Below, one piece after another: positions 34,275 to 41,277 of a stretch of DNA of 64,000 nucleotides. The notes under the pieces were generated by a model. The model did no database searches. It was not told the origin of the DNA and worked only from the letters and a program-made list of their open reading frames with translations. The position numbers and the translations under genes are program-made. Position 1 is the first letter of the stretch. Every line of letters starts with the position of its first letter. The DNA comes from Castellaniella sp. GTDB lineage: Bacteria > Pseudomonadota > Gammaproteobacteria > Burkholderiales > Burkholderiaceae_B. The stretch is taken from contig NZ_SCQN01000005.1 in NCBI RefSeq assembly GCF_004321985.1, forward strand, positions 54,329 to 118,328, written 5' to 3'.

Positions 34275-34325
34275 GTGGAAACCGACGCCAGTTGTCGCCG
34301 ATCACTGATCGGCAGCGCTGCCTGA
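34275..34325 (+). CDS. Candidate leader peptide 1 (16 residues) upstream of mgtA
   Basis: A GTG-initiated ORF with a good GGGAG ribosome binding site six bases upstream. It encodes METDASCRRSLIGSAA. The first residues (MET-D-A-S) resemble the start of the second leader ORF (MES-D-S-S), and the surrounding bases are similar, so one may be a copy of the other. The ORF covers the 7-bp hairpin at 34297-34313, so its translation would melt that stem. Chance cannot be excluded for an ORF this short. Confidence 0.35.
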   Translation: METDASCRRSLIGSAA

Positions 34326-34574
34326 GGACACGCAGAATCCCGTCTTCTGCCGTGCCCTGACAGGTTGGGCGCAGCATCTCCAGGGCCGCTTTATGGGCCC
34401 GGCTTGGTTCCTTCCGCATTTCAAATGGATTCCGCGCAGACTCGCGGCCCGCGTGGCTGAGCCTACCGGAACCCATGGCCGTCCCGTCACGACCCTTTCC
34501 AGGCATTTGCCGCGATGCGGCATGGGCGGCGTCGTACCGACGGATGATTCACGAACTCACCGACAGGAGTCCAT

Positions 34575-34712
34575 ATGGAATCCGACAGTAGTCGACCAAG
34601 GACCGCTGGTGCGCCAGCGCGCGGCTCGCGCGCTCCCGTGCCGGCACAGACATTTGTTACGACCCCGCAAGCGGTCGAACCGGATCCGATACCCGCACTG
34701 ACGGACGCCTAG
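34575..34712 (+). CDS. Candidate Mg-sensing leader peptide (45 residues, MgtL-like EPDPIP motif)
   Basis: An ATG ORF with a strong AGGAG ribosome binding site (spacing about 5-6), ending 47 bases before mgtA. The peptide is rich in Pro, Ala and Arg, and residues 35-40 read EPDPIP, close to EPDPTP of enterobacterial MgtL. In E. coli the MgtL acidic-Pro repeat makes ribosomes fall off when Mg2+ is low, which turns on mgtA. Here the motif is near the C terminus rather than at the N terminus. The stop lies 16 bases before a hairpin that hides the mgtA ribosome binding site. Motif and position are seen; mechanism is inferred. Confidence 0.65.
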   Translation: MESDSSRPRTAGAPARGSRAPVPAQTFVTTPQAVEPDPIPALTDA

Positions 34713-34728
34713 GCGATCGTGTCAGCAG

Positions 34729-34759
34729 GGCATGCTCCGGTGACCGTCTGGAGCATGCC
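34729..34759 (+). promoter_or_regulatory. Hairpin sequestering the mgtA Shine-Dalgarno
   Basis: Perfect 10-bp inverted repeat GGCATGCTCC (34729-34738) / GGAGCATGCC (34750-34759) with an 11-base loop. The 3' arm contains GGAG, the only Shine-Dalgarno for the mgtA ATG at 34760, and abuts that codon. In the folded state mgtA translation should be low; ribosome traffic over the leader ORF could alter folding. Confidence 0.75.
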
Positions 34760-37513
34760 ATGACACAACTGACTCAAAGCCGCAACCGCCGGCTCCATTT
34801 CCTGAAGCGCGCCCAGCCATCGGCACGCGACACCCAGGCCCTGCGGCGCACGGCCCGCTACGCCACCGAAGCACTGCCGATCGTACTGGGCGCGCTCGAC
34901 ACCCGACCCGACGGGCTGACGATGGACCAGGCCAGGTCCCGTCTCCTGCACGACGGCCCCAACGAGGTGGCCCGCGACAAACCGCTGCACTGGTCGCTGC
35001 AGCTGCTGCAGGCGTTCTACAACCCCTTCGTGCTGGTGCTGCTGGCCCTGGCCGCCATCAGCTATCTGACCGGCGTGGAATTCGCCGCACCGGGAGACGC
35101 CGACTACACGGGGGTTGCCATCCTGATGGTGATGGTGACGGCTAGCGGGCTGCTCCGATTCGTGCAAGAGTTCCGTTCGCAACAGGCCGCGGCTCAGCTG
35201 AAGGCGCTGGTGCGGACCACGGCCACCGTACTGCGGCGCCCGGAGCCTTCGTCGCCTCCCGTCCGCCAGGAGGTCGCCATGAGCGACGTGGTGGCTGGCG
35301 ACATCATCGCGCTGCAGGCGGGCGACATGATCCCGGCCGACGTCCGCCTGCTGACGTCCCGGGATCTGTACATCAGCCAGGCCGCGCTGACCGGCGAGGC
35401 GCTGCCCATCGAGAAATACGACACGCTGGGCGCCGTGGCCGAAAAGTCGGCGCACGATGCCGCCAGCGCCGGCGCCAGCCCGCTGGATCAGCCCAACGTC
35501 TGCTACATGGGAACGAACGTCGTCAGCGGCACGGCTACGGCGCTCGTCATTGCTACCGGCGCCTCGACCTATTTCGGCGCACTGGCCCGCAACGTGGTCA
35601 GTCACAAGCGCGTCGAAACCAGCTTCGACCGTGGCGTGAACAGCGTGAGCTGGCTGCTGATCCGGTTCATGCTGGTCCTGGTGCCGGTCGTGTTCCTGAT
35701 CAACGGCCTCACCAAGGGCGACTGGCTGAGCGCCCTGACGTTCTCCCTGGCCGTGGCCGTCGGCCTCACCCCCGAGATGCTGCCCATGATCGTCAGCGCC
35801 AACCTCGCGCGCGGTGCCGTGATGATGGCCCGCCGCAAGGTCGTCGTGAAGCGCCTGAACTCAGTGCAGAATTTCGGCGCCATGGACGTACTATGCACGG
35901 ACAAGACCGGCACCCTCACCCAGGACCGGATCATTCTGGATCAGTATCTCGACGCCGCGGCACGGCCACAGGCGGAAATCCTGCACCTGGCCTGGCTCAA
36001 CAGCCATCACCAGAGCGGACAGCGAAACCTGATGGACGTGGCGATCATCAGCCATGCCAGCCAGGCGGAGACGTTCGCCAGTTCGGAGAATTACCGGAAG
36101 ATCGACGAACTGCCCTTCGATTTCGTGCGCCGGCGACTCACGGTCGTACTGGAAGGCGCGCGCGGCGAGCACCTGCTGATCTGCAAGGGTGCGGTGGACG
36201 AAATGCTGGATATCTGCACCCGCGTGCAGCAGATCGACGACACGACGCTGCCCATGGACGCCGGGCAGCGCGCCGAACTCCTGCGGATCGCGCGCACCTT
36301 CAACCAGGACGGTTTCAGGGTGCTGATCATCGCCACTCGTGAAATCGACCCGTCGGAGGTGCGGAATCAATACGCCAAGGAAGATGAGGCGGGTCTGACC
36401 GTGCGCGGCTTCCTGACCTTCCTGGATCCCCCCAAGGATTCGGCGGCGCCTGCCTTGTCCGCGCTGAAGGAACATGGCGTGGCGGTCAAGGTACTGACGG
36501 GCGACGATCCGGTGGTGACGGCAAAAGTCTGCCGCCAGGTCGGCCTGAATGTCGGAGACCCGGTGCGGGGGCAGGACATCGAACGACTGTCCGACGACGA
36601 ACTGCGCGACCTGGTGGAACAGGCCGCCGTATTCACAAAGCTCATGCCCCTGCAGAAAGCCCGCGTGGTCAAGGCCCTACAGGCCAATGGCCACACCGTC
36701 GGATTCCTGGGCGACGGGATCAACGATGCTCCTGCCCTGCGCGACGCCGATGTCGGGATCTCGGTGGACAGCGGAGCGGACATCGCCAAGGAGACGGCTG
36801 ACATCATTCTTCTCGAAAAGGACCTGATGGTGCTCGAAGCGGGTGTCATCAAAGGCCGCGAGACCTTCGGCAATATCCTCAAATACCTGAACATGACGGC
36901 CAGCTCAAACTTCGGCAACGTGTTTTCGGTACTGGTGGCGAGCGCATTGCTGCCCTGGGAGCCCATGCTGGCCCTGCAGTTGCTGGTGCTCAACCTGATC
37001 TACGACCTGTCACAGACGCTGCTGCCCTGGGATCGCATGGATCCGGATTTCCTCAAGCGCCCGCGCAAATGGGATGCGTACCATATCCGCCGCTTCATGT
37101 TGTGGTTGGGCCCGACGTCGTCGGTGTTCGACATCACCACCTTTGCCCTGATGTGGTTCGTCTTCGGCGCCGGCACGCTCTATCTCTCCCATGGCGGCAG
37201 CGCGGGGCAAGCGGTTCTGAATTCCGGCTGGTTCATCGAAAGCCTGGTATCTCAGACGCTGGTCGTGCACATGCTGCGCACCCGCAGGATCCCGTTTGTG
37301 CAAAGCACGGCGGCCTTGCCTGTCCTGCTATCCACAGCCACAGCCGTCCTGGTGGGTTGCTGGCTGCCGTTCTCGCCATTTGCCGAAGCGATGGGGTTCA
37401 CCCGACTCCCAGGGACTTTCTGGTTCTGGCTGATTGCAACGATCGCGGGGTACATCAGCCTGACTCAGATCATCAAGACGCTCTACATCCGCTGCTATGG
37501 GCGCTGGTTCTGA
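34760..37513 (+). CDS. mgtA: Magnesium-translocating P-type ATPase MgtA
   Basis: MgtA imports Mg2+ at the cost of ATP. The 917-residue protein (family about 900) has the phosphorylation site CTDKTGTLTQ (Asp381), the actuator motif TGEALP, the MgtA-type helix 4 motif LTPEMLPMIV, hinge GDGINDAP, and ten helices with a C-terminal set of six. The ATG at 34760 has GGAG six bases upstream inside a hairpin. A terminator begins in its stop codon. Control is probably through the long leader, and perhaps PhoPQ, whose site was not identified. Confidence 0.95.
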   Translation: MTQLTQSRNRRLHFLKRAQPSARDTQALRRTARYATEALPIVLGALDTRPDGLTMDQARSRLLHDGPNEVARDKPLHWSLQLLQAFYNPFVLVLLALAAISYLTGVEFAAPGDADYTGVAILMVMVTASGLLRFVQEFRSQQAAAQLKALVRTTATVLRRPEPSSPPVRQEVAMSDVVAGDIIALQAGDMIPADVRLLTSRDLYISQAALTGEALPIEKYDTLGAVAEKSAHDAASAGASPLDQPNVCYMGTNVVSGTATALVIATGASTYFGALARNVVSHKRVETSFDRGVNSVSWLLIRFMLVLVPVVFLINGLTKGDWLSALTFSLAVAVGLTPEMLPMIVSANLARGAVMMARRKVVVKRLNSVQNFGAMDVLCTDKTGTLTQDRIILDQYLDAAARPQAEILHLAWLNSHHQSGQRNLMDVAIISHASQAETFASSENYRKIDELPFDFVRRRLTVVLEGARGEHLLICKGAVDEMLDICTRVQQIDDTTLPMDAGQRAELLRIARTFNQDGFRVLIIATREIDPSEVRNQYAKEDEAGLTVRGFLTFLDPPKDSAAPALSALKEHGVAVKVLTGDDPVVTAKVCRQVGLNVGDPVRGQDIERLSDDELRDLVEQAAVFTKLMPLQKARVVKALQANGHTVGFLGDGINDAPALRDADVGISVDSGADIAKETADIILLEKDLMVLEAGVIKGRETFGNILKYLNMTASSNFGNVFSVLVASALLPWEPMLALQLLVLNLIYDLSQTLLPWDRMDPDFLKRPRKWDAYHIRRFMLWLGPTSSVFDITTFALMWFVFGAGTLYLSHGGSAGQAVLNSGWFIESLVSQTLVVHMLRTRRIPFVQSTAALPVLLSTATAVLVGCWLPFSPFAEAMGFTRLPGTFWFWLIATIAGYISLTQIIKTLYIRCYGRWF

Positions 37514-37538
37514 ATCGGTCCCGCAGGAGACCGATTTT
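37513..37538 (+). terminator. Intrinsic terminator of mgtA
   Basis: 8-bp stem AATCGGTC (37513-37520) / GACCGATT (37529-37536) with an 8-base loop and TTTT (37535-37538). The stem begins with the last base of the mgtA stop codon. Confidence 0.75.
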
Positions 37539-37588
37539 GTCAGGAGATCGAGGAAGTGGACTGAAGCTTCACGTGGCGTTTCCTTTTG

Positions 37589-37625
37589 ATAGACATGAAC
37601 TATCAATAAAATAGGAATAATCAGT
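37589..37625 (+). promoter_or_regulatory. Candidate OxyR binding site upstream of dps
   Basis: Two ATAG-starting elements (37589-37603 and 37611-37625) are separated by exactly 7 bp, as in the OxyR consensus ATAGnTnnnAnCTAT-N7-ATAGnTnnnAnCTAT. The first matches 9 of 10 defined bases and the second 7 of 10. The site is followed by a weak -10 (TAGACT, 37649-37654) and lies 100 bases before the dps ATG, fitting peroxide activation of dps. Confidence 0.6.
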
Positions 37626-37724
37626 TTTATCATTTTGATCGAATCCAGTAGACTCCCTACGGATGCGCCACTTTTCAAGCAAGCAACATCTTTTGGACCA
37701 CGCAACGGTACAAGGAGTCTGACC

Positions 37725-38231
37725 ATGGCAACCACGAAAACCACATCCCGCAAGGGACGCAAGATGGACACTGGAATCTCGGAGGCCGACCGGGCGGCAA
37801 TCGTCAAGGAACTGTCCACGATGCTGGCAGATACCTACACGCTGTATCTGACGACCCACAATTTTCACTGGAACGTAACGGGTCCCATGTTCAACACGCT
37901 GCACACCATGTTCATGGAGCAGTACACGGAACTCTGGAATGCCGTCGACCCCATCGCGGAGCGGATCCGCGCGCTGGGTTTCGTGGCACCGGGTTCTTAT
38001 GCGGACTTCGGCCGGCTGAGCACCCTGCCCGACGTGCCCGCACAACCACCGAAGGCGCTGAAGATGGTGCGGATACTGGTCGACGGTCACGAAAAAGCGG
38101 CCCGCACGTGCCGCAAGGCGCTGGATGTCGCCGACCTCGCCAACGACCAGCCCACAGCCGACCTGCTGACCCAGCGGCTTGACGTGCACGAGAAAACCGC
38201 CTGGATGCTGCACGCGCTGCTCGAAGACTGA
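37725..38231 (+). CDS. dps: Dps family DNA-binding ferritin-like protein
   Basis: Dps forms a 12-mer that stores iron, consumes peroxide and coats DNA. The 168-residue protein has a Lys/Arg-rich N-terminal tail (ATTKTTSRKGRK) for DNA contact, then the ferroxidase region LYLTTHNFHWNVTGPMFNTLHTMFMEQYTELWNAVDPIAERIRALG with the His/Asp/Glu ligands of the family. An AGGAG ribosome binding site supports the ATG at 37725. A candidate OxyR site lies upstream and a strong terminator follows. Confidence 0.93.
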   Translation: MATTKTTSRKGRKMDTGISEADRAAIVKELSTMLADTYTLYLTTHNFHWNVTGPMFNTLHTMFMEQYTELWNAVDPIAERIRALGFVAPGSYADFGRLSTLPDVPAQPPKALKMVRILVDGHEKAARTCRKALDVADLANDQPTADLLTQRLDVHEKTAWMLHALLED

Positions 38232-38263
38232 GCGTTATCTACGCAAACACTGCATCACGAAAG

Positions 38264-38289
38264 CTCCCCGGTGTTCGGGGAGTTTTTTT
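38264..38289 (+). terminator. Intrinsic terminator of dps
   Basis: 7-bp stem CTCCCCG (38264-38270) / CGGGGAG (38276-38282), GTGTT loop and seven T (38283-38289). Confidence 0.85.
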
Positions 38290-38332
38290 GCGCCCACACG
38301 CCAGCCGGCCTCAGCAAAGCGACGAGATGATT

Positions 38333-38350
38333 GTTATGTTATAACGTAAC
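38333..38350. promoter_or_regulatory. Candidate Zur box upstream of znuA
   Basis: An 18-bp near-perfect palindrome centred on ATGTTATAACGT, matching the core of the Zur consensus (GAAATGTTATAACATTTC). It ends 28 bases before the znuA start, and a zur gene closes the operon, so zinc-dependent repression with autoregulation is expected. Confidence 0.75.
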
Positions 38351-38378
38351 CTTTTCAAGAAACAAGATAGAGGTCTCC

Positions 38379-39257
38379 ATGCGGGTGTTCGCGAAGATCG
38401 CTTTTGCAACGACGATGCTGATTGCGTCTGCAGCCAGCAGTCTGGCGGCATCACTGCCGGTTCAGATCGTGGCTGCAGAAAACTTCTACGGAGACATTGC
38501 GTCCCAGATCGGCGGCACGCGCGTGAAAGTCCAGAGCATTCTCAACAATCCCGAACAGGACCCGCACATGTTCGAGGCCAGCCCGTCAGTCGCGCGCGCC
38601 CTGACCCACGCCCAGCTCGTGATCTACAACGGCGCCGACTACGACCCATGGATGGCAAAGCTCCTGGCGGCAGCACCCGCGCCAGACCGCCGGGCGATCG
38701 GAGCCAGCCAGATTCTGGGTACCCCGCCCGGTGCCAATCCCCATCTCTGGTACGACCCGCAGACCATGCCGAAAGTCGCGATCGCAATCGCCAGCCAACT
38801 CAGCGCGATCGATCCCGAGGGGCGCATCAGCTACCAGGACAACCTCACACATGTCCTGCAGGCACTGGAGCAACTGAAGCACACCATCGCGCTCATTCGC
38901 GGGCGCTACACCGGCACCCCGGTGACCGCCACGGAGCCGGTGTTCGGCTACATGGCCGGCGCCCTGGGCCTGACGATGCGCAACCAGCCCTTGCAACTGG
39001 CGGTGATGAACAATACCGAGCCCAGCCCAAGCCAGATCGGAGCATTCGAAAACGATCTGAAGACCCGTCAGGTCAGAATCCTGTTCTACAACAGCCAGGA
39101 AGAGGACTCGTTCACCAGACGGGCCAAAGGCATCGCCGAGGAACACCACATCCCCATCGTGGGCGTGACGGAAACCATGCCGGAAGGCCTGCACTTTCAA
39201 ACCTGGATCAGCGGGCAGCTCTCGGACATCGAAGCGAAACTCGCCAGTCAGCCATGA
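38379..39257 (+). CDS. znuA: Zinc ABC transporter substrate-binding protein (ZnuA-type)
   Basis: A periplasmic metal-binding protein of 292 residues with a signal peptide (residues 1-23, ending SSLA). The cluster A-I fold is visible: AAENFYGDIASQIGG, QDPHMFEASPS and NPHLWYDPQ supply two His ligands. At the usual third His position the chain reads TEPVFGYMAGALG, with Glu instead, and the acidic His-rich loop of E. coli ZnuA is absent, so zinc specificity rests on the Zur box and on zur in the operon. The ATG at 38379 follows AGAGGT. Confidence 0.88.
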   Translation: MRVFAKIAFATTMLIASAASSLAASLPVQIVAAENFYGDIASQIGGTRVKVQSILNNPEQDPHMFEASPSVARALTHAQLVIYNGADYDPWMAKLLAAAPAPDRRAIGASQILGTPPGANPHLWYDPQTMPKVAIAIASQLSAIDPEGRISYQDNLTHVLQALEQLKHTIALIRGRYTGTPVTATEPVFGYMAGALGLTMRNQPLQLAVMNNTEPSPSQIGAFENDLKTRQVRILFYNSQEEDSFTRRAKGIAEEHHIPIVGVTETMPEGLHFQTWISGQLSDIEAKLASQP

Positions 39258-40051
39258 ACGACGCACTGTCCCTGAACCATCTGACCATCCAGTTGTCTGG
39301 CCACACCGTCCTGTCGGACATCAGCCTGACCATCGCCGCCAACCGCTTCGTGGGGGTCCTGGGCCCCAATGGCGCGGGGAAAAGTACCCTGATGCGGGCC
39401 ATCCTCGGCCTGGTCAGGCCCAGCGGCGGCACGATTTCAGTCCTGGGGGCGGACGTCGCGGCGGGCAATGCACGGATCGGCTACATGCCCCAGGTCCGCA
39501 CGACCAACCTGTCATTGCCGCTGCGCGGCTACGATTTCGTGGCAAGCGCGGTGGAAGGCCACCGGTGGGGGATCTTCTGGCCCACACGCAAGGTACGGGC
39601 CGAAGTGCAGTGGGCGCTGGATCTGGTCGAAGGCAGCGGCCTGGCTGACCGGCCGCTGAGAGATCTGTCAGGCGGTGAACGCCAGCGCCTGCTGCTCGCC
39701 CAGGCACTCATCGGGCGCCCGCAACTGCTGCTGCTCGATGAACCGCTGGCGGGCCTGGATCCCCGCCACCAACAGGCTGTCGTGCGCCTGGTCGGGCAAA
39801 TCCGGAAGGAGCTCGCAGCCACGGTGCTGTTCAGCGCCCACGACATCAATCCGCTGCTGGGCGCACTCGACGAGGTGCTCTACCTGGGGCGCAGCCACGC
39901 GGTGCTGGGGCCTGTCGAATCGGTCGTGACGGGGCCCGTGCTCTCACGGCTGTACGGGACGTCGATCGATGTCATCCGCCACCGCGAGCGCATCTTCGTC
40001 ATGGCTGGCAACACCGCTGCAGAAGAGGCTGACCATGTTCACGATGCTTGA
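39254..40051 (+). CDS. znuC: Zinc ABC transporter ATPase (ZnuC-type)
   Basis: A 265-residue ABC ATPase with Walker A GPNGAGKST, signature LSGGERQR, Walker B LLLLDEPLAGLD and an AHD switch. It drives the importer formed with ZnuA and ZnuB. It overlaps znuA by ATGA and znuB by 17 bp. The extended C-terminal region (residues 220-265) is typical of metal-type ATPases of this family. Confidence 0.92.
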   Translation: MNDALSLNHLTIQLSGHTVLSDISLTIAANRFVGVLGPNGAGKSTLMRAILGLVRPSGGTISVLGADVAAGNARIGYMPQVRTTNLSLPLRGYDFVASAVEGHRWGIFWPTRKVRAEVQWALDLVEGSGLADRPLRDLSGGERQRLLLAQALIGRPQLLLLDEPLAGLDPRHQQAVVRLVGQIRKELAATVLFSAHDINPLLGALDEVLYLGRSHAVLGPVESVVTGPVLSRLYGTSIDVIRHRERIFVMAGNTAAEEADHVHDA

Positions 40052-40865
40052 CTACGAATTCATGCGCAATGCCTTCATGGCGGGTGGCTTGGTCGCCATC
40101 CTGGCCGGCGCAGCCGGGTACTTCCTGGTCTTGCGCGGCCAGGCATTCGCGGGCCACGCCCTGTCCCACGTGGGCTTTGCCGGCGCCACGGGAGCGGCGC
40201 TGATCGGCACACCGCCCATCTTCGGCATGCTGGCGTTCATGATTCTGGGTGCGGCGGCAATGGGGGCGCTGGGCAAGCGCCTGCGCGGCAGCGACGTCGC
40301 CATCGGCGCCGTACTGGCCCTGTCACTGGGCCTGGGCATGCTGTTCCTGCACTTCTTCACCGCCTACGCCTCTCAGGTGACGGCACTGCTGTTCGGCAAT
40401 GTGCTGGGTGTCGATCGATCCACGCTGCGCATCCTGGGCGTCAGCACGGTGCTGTGCCTGGTGCTGCTCGCGTTCATCTCCAGGCCCCTGCTGTTTGCGA
40501 GCCTGCAGCCCGAACTGGCCGAAGCCAAAGGTGTCTCGCTACGCACGGTAGGCATTCTGTACCTGATCATCGTCGCCGTGGCCACGGCCGCCAGCATCCA
40601 GATCGTCGGCGTCCTGCTGGTATTCACGCTGCTCGTATGCCCGGCGGCGGCCGCACAGCGACTGACGAGCGGAGCCGGCAACGGGATCATATTGTCCATC
40701 CTGCTGGCGCTGCTCGAGGCCTGGCTTGGCATCGCACTGGCCTACCTGACCGACTGGCCGGTCAGCTTCTGGATCTCTGCGCTGAGCGTCGGGATTTATC
40801 TGGCCGCGAGCAGCGTGCGGAGCATTGCGCTGCAAACCGTCACCCGGCACCCCATCGGAGGCTGA
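40035..40865 (+). CDS. znuB: Zinc ABC transporter permease (ZnuB-type)
   Basis: A 276-residue ABC-3 family permease with eight or nine helices. Family segments are FMRNAFMAGGLVAILAGAAGYFLVLRGQAFAGHALSHVGFAGATGA at the N terminus and QIVGVLLVFTLLVCPAAAAQRLT. The start at 40035 lies inside the end of znuC, with AGAGG upstream. One base separates its stop from the zur ATG. Confidence 0.92.
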   Translation: MFTMLDYEFMRNAFMAGGLVAILAGAAGYFLVLRGQAFAGHALSHVGFAGATGAALIGTPPIFGMLAFMILGAAAMGALGKRLRGSDVAIGAVLALSLGLGMLFLHFFTAYASQVTALLFGNVLGVDRSTLRILGVSTVLCLVLLAFISRPLLFASLQPELAEAKGVSLRTVGILYLIIVAVATAASIQIVGVLLVFTLLVCPAAAAQRLTSGAGNGIILSILLALLEAWLGIALAYLTDWPVSFWISALSVGIYLAASSVRSIALQTVTRHPIGG

Positions 40866-40866
40866 A

Positions 40867-41277
40867 ATGTCCCATTCCACGACGCTGACCGAACGCCAAT
40901 CCATCGTCCTCGACGCACTGTCCCACCATGCCGGCCCGGCCAGCGCTTACGCGCTGCTCGAATACCTGCAGGGCGCGAGCGGCCTGAAAGCGCCGCAACA
41001 AATCTACCGGGTGCTGGACAAGCTGCTCGAACTAGGGCTCGTCCACCGCATCGAGAGCCTGAACGCTTTCGTTGCCTGCGACCAGCCCCATCACGATCAC
41101 ACGCGCGGCCTGATCCTGCTCGCCATTTGCGACCAGTGCGGCCGTGTCGACGAGTCCTCGGACGCGGCCGTCGAGCGCGGCCTGCAGCGCTGGGCCAGCC
41201 AGCACACGTTCCAGATGGGCGGTGTTTCGATCGAAATCCACGGCACCTGCGGGGAATGCGCGGCGCACCCGGGCTAG
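40867..41277 (+). CDS. zur: Zinc uptake regulator Zur, Fur family
   Basis: A Fur-family repressor of 136 residues. The winged helix spans residues 5-80 (LTERQSIVLDALSHHAGPASAYALLEYL, then PQQIYRVLDKLLELGLVHRIESLNAFVAC). The structural zinc site uses CDQC and CGEC, and DQPHHDHTRG carries regulatory His ligands. Placement as last gene of znuACB indicates Zur rather than Fur. It likely binds the palindrome at 38333-38350. Its TAG stop forms a CTAG palindrome with the stop of the facing MFS gene. Confidence 0.9.
   Translation: MSHSTTLTERQSIVLDALSHHAGPASAYALLEYLQGASGLKAPQQIYRVLDKLLELGLVHRIESLNAFVACDQPHHDHTRGLILLAICDQCGRVDESSDAAVERGLQRWASQHTFQMGGVSIEIHGTCGECAAHPG

Larger units (their letters stand above)
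34252..34759 (+). promoter_or_regulatory. Long mgtA leader with two small ORFs and hairpins
   Basis: This gap of more than 500 bp between the permease and mgtA is very long for this compact genome. It holds a promoter, a candidate 16-codon ORF (34275-34325), a perfect 7-bp hairpin GCCGATC/GATCGGC (34297-34313), a 45-codon ORF ending shortly after EPDPIP (34575-34712), and a 10-bp hairpin over the mgtA ribosome binding site (34729-34759). Between 34330 and 34560 I see no ORF with a good start and no riboswitch class I can name. The layout suggests translation-coupled control of mgtA by Mg2+ (inference). Confidence 0.6.

Noticed and set aside
34252..34574. Known Mg2+ riboswitch (M-box) or yybP-ykoY-type element in the mgtA leader
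   Set aside because: No conserved core of either class could be recognised; only local hairpins are seen.
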